NCBI GenBank assembly: GCA_001818355.1
Contig: MHKJ01000007.1
Coordinates: 1-10,781, forward strand
Direction of reading: 5' to 3'
From: Candidatus Kerfeldbacteria bacterium RIFOXYC2_FULL_38_9
GTDB taxonomy: Bacteria; Patescibacteriota; Patescibacteriia; UBA9570; XYC2-FULL-38-9
Length of the DNA: 10,781 nucleotides
Numbering within the stretch: position 1 is the stretch's first letter; the number at the start of each line of letters is the position of its first letter. The notes under the pieces were generated by a model. It was not told the DNA's origin. It did no database searches and saw only the letters and a program-made list of their open reading frames with translations. The position numbers and the translations under genes are program-made. Shown here one piece after another: positions 7,552 through 10,781 of this stretch.

Positions 7552-7580
7552 TAAAATGTATAGTACCAGTATACATTTTA
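7552..7580. repeat. 11-bp perfect inverted repeat over the -10 box (putative operator)
   Basis: Arms TAAAATGTATA (7552-7562) and TATACATTTTA (7570-7580) are perfect, with a 7-base centre. The element covers the -10 hexamer, part of the spacer and the predicted transcription start, the classic position for a repressor site. In RNA only the left arm would be present in full, which argues for a DNA site and not an RNA hairpin. Confidence 0.65.
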
Positions 7581-7596
7581 TATAATAAAGTGTCAA
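7568..7596 (-). promoter_or_regulatory. Near-consensus sigma70-type promoter for the AAA ATPase-paralog C unit
   Basis: Minus strand: TTGACA (7596-7591), a 17-base spacer, then TATACT (7573-7568), 11 of 12 bases matching consensus. Transcription should begin near 7561, leaving about 18-28 bases before the ATGs at 7542 and 7533. It lies just after the TAG of paralog D (7606). Confidence 0.75.
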
Positions 7597-7605
7597 GAAT
7601 TTTAG

Positions 7606-9255
7606 CTAATAAACCTCTTTCCGGTAACATTCTTCACAATACACTATCTCCGGTCGATCGGGGGCATAGGTGGTGCTAATTTTTTTCCGACATTTGGCAC
7701 ATGTGCTGTGATAGAGTCGGCAGTCGCGGCGCAAACTTAATCTATTTTTCGTACGACACGCAAAACAGAAATGCGGCAAAGGTAAGTTGTGTTTTTTATA
7801 AAAAGATAATTCCTGCGATATTATTTTAAACCCTTGCCGGCATTGCTCGCAGAGATAAATATGTTTCAAAAAATCAGCGTTTATATTTTTGATATTTCTT
7901 GGCACTTTACCCCAATCAATGGTTGCCTTGCTTAGTTGGTCTATTTTTTCATCTAACCAATAAAATCCCAATTTTTGAGCTTGGGTTTTTGTTAAAGGGA
8001 AAGTTCGTTGGGCCAAAGAATCATCATAAGAATGTAAAGACATATCGGCCGGAAAATAATCGCCATATTCACCGGTTTTTTTCATGTGAGCAATAATTCT
8101 ATTTTTGAGTTTAAAATATTCTGCTTTAGAATACTGTTTATTTAAAATACAATATTTTTTGTTAAAAATCCCCGCACAACCAAAACAATTTTCAATGTTA
8201 CGACTTTCTATACAATAGGCCACGTCTGTACCGTTGCGTATCTTATCTGAACACAGCATATTATAATCATTATAGCCGCCGGCGCAATTATAATTTAATT
8301 CACTCATACCAGCATAAGCAATGTCCAGGGAATTTTTAATTTGCAACACATTAAAACCATTAATAACATTTTCACAAGCAACTGCGTCATAGCAATTAGT
8401 ACACAAATCGCTATTACTGATATAATCGCCTAAACAATCTACGGAAGCAATAATCTTGTGAGCGCGATATATCCCTTCCTTATTTTTAAGATCAACAAAT
8501 CTTTGTTTCACTGCTTGCGATTTTTGATAATTTCCTAAATCTAGAGTGGCAATTTTTTGTTTATATGTCGCTTCGTCCAATTGTTCATTAAAAAATAAAT
8601 AAGAGGCGTTTCTTTTGTTGGTGGCTCCAAAACAATTCGTGCAACCAACACAATCATAAAGAAAAAAGGAATCTGTGCATTTTTTACACTCTTGCGAAAA
8701 ATACAGATTATAGCTTTCTTCCACGTCAATATTTTCATAGCCAATTTCTAAAGCGGTAGTATGATAACAATCCACCACATCAGTATTTTTAACACACCAT
8801 TCCGAATAAAGAACTTGCTCGCACCAGCCGGCGGAAAAACACAAATAACAATTTTTTAACTCTGTTGCTCCACTGCAATAGTCGCTGTTGATATTTTTCG
8901 GATCCCCGTTCATGCTCACTTTAGGCACTTTGGTAAAAAGCATTTTGAATTGTTCAAAAAAAGATCGAGAAAAATCAAAATCCTGACCATAAGAAAGCGC
9001 ATCCCACTTGTTAGACCAAAAATAATCTTGATCATAAACCGTGTAAACAGAATCTGAAGAAATATAAGAAATAATTTCACAACCAGTAGCCGCACAAATA
9101 TTTTTATAAAGACGATGATTATGACGAAAACATAATTGCAACTGGAGCCGACAATCCGGACAAAGTTTGGGGTGGGGAACATCAAATTGACCAAGCGCCT
9201 TCTTTTCTGCCGAAGTGATAACAAATTCGTTTTGGCATTGTTTACAAGTTGGCAT
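7606..9255 (-). CDS. Cysteine-rich multi-zinc-ribbon protein, paralog D (549 aa)
   Basis: Function unknown. About 37 of 549 residues are cysteine. The first N-terminal ribbon is intact (C4/C7, C32/C35). The second is damaged: only C54 keeps its place, C57 is threonine with a cysteine at 59, and C75 and C78 are Asp and Tyr (YDQDYFW). The C-terminal double ribbon is complete (C469/C472, C497/C500, C519/C522, C540/C543). YGQDFDFSRSFFEQ is at 89-102. The first repeat block ends CTNCFGATNKRN, losing one cysteine, and the second ends CFGCAGIFNKKYCILNKQY. Aromatic residues recur roughly every 11-14 positions (Y126, Y137, Y150, Y164, Y173, Y185, F197), suggesting short coils. It starts 24 bp after the magnesium-type P-ATPase stop, with no promoter visible in the gap, so the two may be co-transcribed. 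Confidence 0.9.
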   Translation of the reverse strand: MPTCKQCQNEFVITSAEKKALGQFDVPHPKLCPDCRLQLQLCFRHNHRLYKNICAATGCEIISYISSDSVYTVYDQDYFWSNKWDALSYGQDFDFSRSFFEQFKMLFTKVPKVSMNGDPKNINSDYCSGATELKNCYLCFSAGWCEQVLYSEWCVKNTDVVDCYHTTALEIGYENIDVEESYNLYFSQECKKCTDSFFLYDCVGCTNCFGATNKRNASYLFFNEQLDEATYKQKIATLDLGNYQKSQAVKQRFVDLKNKEGIYRAHKIIASVDCLGDYISNSDLCTNCYDAVACENVINGFNVLQIKNSLDIAYAGMSELNYNCAGGYNDYNMLCSDKIRNGTDVAYCIESRNIENCFGCAGIFNKKYCILNKQYSKAEYFKLKNRIIAHMKKTGEYGDYFPADMSLHSYDDSLAQRTFPLTKTQAQKLGFYWLDEKIDQLSKATIDWGKVPRNIKNINADFLKHIYLCEQCRQGFKIISQELSFYKKHNLPLPHFCFACRTKNRLSLRRDCRLYHSTCAKCRKKISTTYAPDRPEIVYCEECYRKEVY

Positions 9256-9279
9256 ATAATTTTTGTGTTTGTTTTTTCA

Positions 9280-10781
9280 TTATTTTCTGGTATCAAAACT
9301 GCGATAATAAATATTTTTCACAATTTCACTGCAAGCAAAATAAGCAACCACCAGGCCTAAAATTAAAATCATGTGGCTGGCGCTGGGTTGATGAAAATGA
9401 AATACTTTTTGACCAATGTTAGTAAACGGCAAAGCAACAGTGATGAAAAAAGCACTGCCGGAAAGCCATAAAATAATTTTGGAAGGAAAAACGGCTTGGT
9501 AAAAAGGCAGTCTGGTTCTAATGGAAAACAAAAAAACCAATTCTGTTAAAATTGATCCGATAAACCAATTGGTCTGCAAAACTTCTGGAGAAATTTTATG
9601 AAAAAAACCAAAAAACATAAAATCAAACACCGTACTGACTACTCCTAAAATAGTGGCAATGATAATAATGTCTTTAGCATTATATTTTTTAGGCGACCTG
9701 GTTTCTGCTTGATCCACAGAATCAGTGGCAACAGAAATCATGGGAAAATCAGACAAGAGATTAACCAAAAGCAATTGCACCGGGAGCATGGGTAAAAAAT
9801 CAATAAACAAAGAGCCAATGGCGACTGCATAAAAATTACCAAAGTTGGAAGCAAGAGTGGCTTTTAAATATTTAATGGTGTTGGCAAAAATTTTCCTGCC
9901 CTCTTCAATGCCGTCTATGATTACGGCCAAGTCTTTTTGTAATAAAATAATATCTGCGGCCTCACGCGCAATGTCTGAAGCTCCTTGTACTACAATAGAT
10001 ACACCGGCGGCTTTCAAAGCCGGGGAATCGTTAATACCTTCACCCAAAAACCCCACTTCGTAATTTCTCTGTAAAAGCTGAACTAAATAGTGTTTTTGTT
10101 CCGGATCGGTTCTGGCAAACACCGATATGTTTGGTAAAATTTCTTTTTGTCGTTCTGGTGTTTGAGAAATGAATTCAGAGGCTAACACCACTTGTTGATT
10201 TTTTTCCGTCAAGCCAATTTTTTTCGCCACATTAAGCGCTACTTCTTGACTATCACCGGTAATAATTTTAACACCCACGCCTAATTTTTCAGCTTTTTGA
10301 ATAGCCGTAAGTGTTGATGGCTTAATAGGATCCACAAAACTAATACAGCCCTCAAAATTCAAATCTGTTTCTAAAAACGCTAAATCTGAAACAAGTTCGT
10401 CTTTTTTAATTTTTCTGATAGCCACAGCTAAAGTACGACAGCCTTGCTGACCAGTCTTAAGAATCCACTCTTGCAAAGTTTGTCTTTTTTCTTGATCTAA
10501 ATTAGAACACAATTTTATTATTTCCTCCGGTGCTCCTCTTACAATCAATGATCGTTCGTTATTATTATCTTTGATTAAAACACTGTTTCTGCGTCTTTTT
10601 GGATCAAAAGGGCACTCTTCCAATTTTTCAAATTGAGCTAACAGCTCTTGGTGAGACCAAGCTTTTTTTAAAGCCACATCAAAAGGCTCTAGGCTTTCTT
10701 TCATAAAACATCCGGTCAAATTAGCGTATAATAATAAATCTTCCTGCCGGTTTAGGGCTAAAAGTTCTTGCACTTTTAGTT
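9280..10781 (-). CDS. MgtA/MgtB-like P-type ATPase, 5' end cut by the window edge
   Basis: Probable Mg2+-transporting P3B-type ATPase in the cell membrane. The frame is open to the right edge; the first possible start, a GTG at 10773, is internal, so the N-terminal part (TM1-4, actuator domain, DKTGT phosphorylation site) lies outside. Numbered from that GTG: FDPKRRRNSVLI at 56-67 and RGAPEEII at 79-86 (nucleotide-binding domain), FVDPIKPS at 146-153, TGDS at 172-175, and the hinge motif GEGINDSPAL at 244-253, where the usual form is GDGINDAPAL. Six membrane segments follow: about 302-324, 327-349, 368-391, 402-418, 432-450 and 467-487. ASNFGN at 308-313, FLPMLPVQLL at 326-335, NLLSD at 338-342 and SIRTRLPF at 417-424 parallel Escherichia coli MgtA. 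The substrate is inferred from this similarity. Paralog D follows 24 bp downstream. Confidence 0.88.
   Translation of the reverse strand, partial: LKVQELLALNRQEDLLLYANLTGCFMKESLEPFDVALKKAWSHQELLAQFEKLEECPFDPKRRRNSVLIKDNNNERSLIVRGAPEEIIKLCSNLDQEKRQTLQEWILKTGQQGCRTLAVAIRKIKKDELVSDLAFLETDLNFEGCISFVDPIKPSTLTAIQKAEKLGVGVKIITGDSQEVALNVAKKIGLTEKNQQVVLASEFISQTPERQKEILPNISVFARTDPEQKHYLVQLLQRNYEVGFLGEGINDSPALKAAGVSIVVQGASDIAREAADIILLQKDLAVIIDGIEEGRKIFANTIKYLKATLASNFGNFYAVAIGSLFIDFLPMLPVQLLLVNLLSDFPMISVATDSVDQAETRSPKKYNAKDIIIIATILGVVSTVFDFMFFGFFHKISPEVLQTNWFIGSILTELVFLFSIRTRLPFYQAVFPSKIILWLSGSAFFITVALPFTNIGQKVFHFHQPSASHMILILGLVVAYFACSEIVKNIYYRSFDTRK

Noticed and set aside
7543..7596. Hydrophobic N-terminal extension of the AAA ATPase as a membrane anchor
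   Set aside because: Its TTG codon and the following bases are the -35 box, spacer and -10 box of a near-consensus promoter, so the stretch is mostly untranscribed in the unit's own message.

Overview
This is an AT-rich, gene-dense bacterial window in which every supported gene lies on the minus strand, so transcription runs from the right edge to the left. The standard code fits: full-length reading frames end in TAA or TAG. Gaps inside the apparent operons are about 10-25 bp, and the starts lack clear Shine-Dalgarno sequences. These traits, with large proteins made of CxxC zinc ribbons, suggest a small-genome uncultivated lineage such as Candidate Phyla Radiation / Patescibacteria. That assignment is inference; no marker gene is present.

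Layout from right to left: (1) the 3' two-thirds or less of an MgtA-like magnesium P-type ATPase, cut by the right edge (9280-10781), followed after 24 bp by cysteine-rich paralog D (7606-9255). (2) A near-consensus promoter with an 11-bp inverted repeat (7552-7596) drives an AAA ATPase with a DUF4143-type C-terminus (6352-7542), followed after 11 bp by cysteine-rich paralog C (4703-6340). (3) A second promoter with a 33-bp imperfect palindrome (4611-4650) drives a winged-helix/phosphoribosyltransferase fusion (3624-4604), followed by cysteine-rich paralogs B (1953-3602) and A (281-1930). (4) The left edge holds the first 20 codons of a fifth paralog, which end at an in-frame TAG.

The main content is the array of four intact paralogs of 545-549 aa, each with about 37-46 cysteines. 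They share one architecture. A double zinc ribbon opens the protein (cysteines at 4/7, 32/35, 54/57, 75/78). A conserved YGxDFDFxRxFFEQ motif and two Cys/Tyr-rich repeat blocks follow, each block ending in an FGC-NL-like element. A second double zinc ribbon closes the protein. All eight of its cysteines lie exactly 465 residues (461 in paralog C) after their N-terminal counterparts. The last ~20 codons are nearly identical between copies at DNA level, while adjacent sequence has diverged.

The biochemical function of this family is not known to me. Each paralog is the promoter-distal member of a unit headed by an unrelated gene (ion pump, AAA ATPase, PRTase regulator). A metal- or nucleic-acid-binding scaffold is plausible but unproven.
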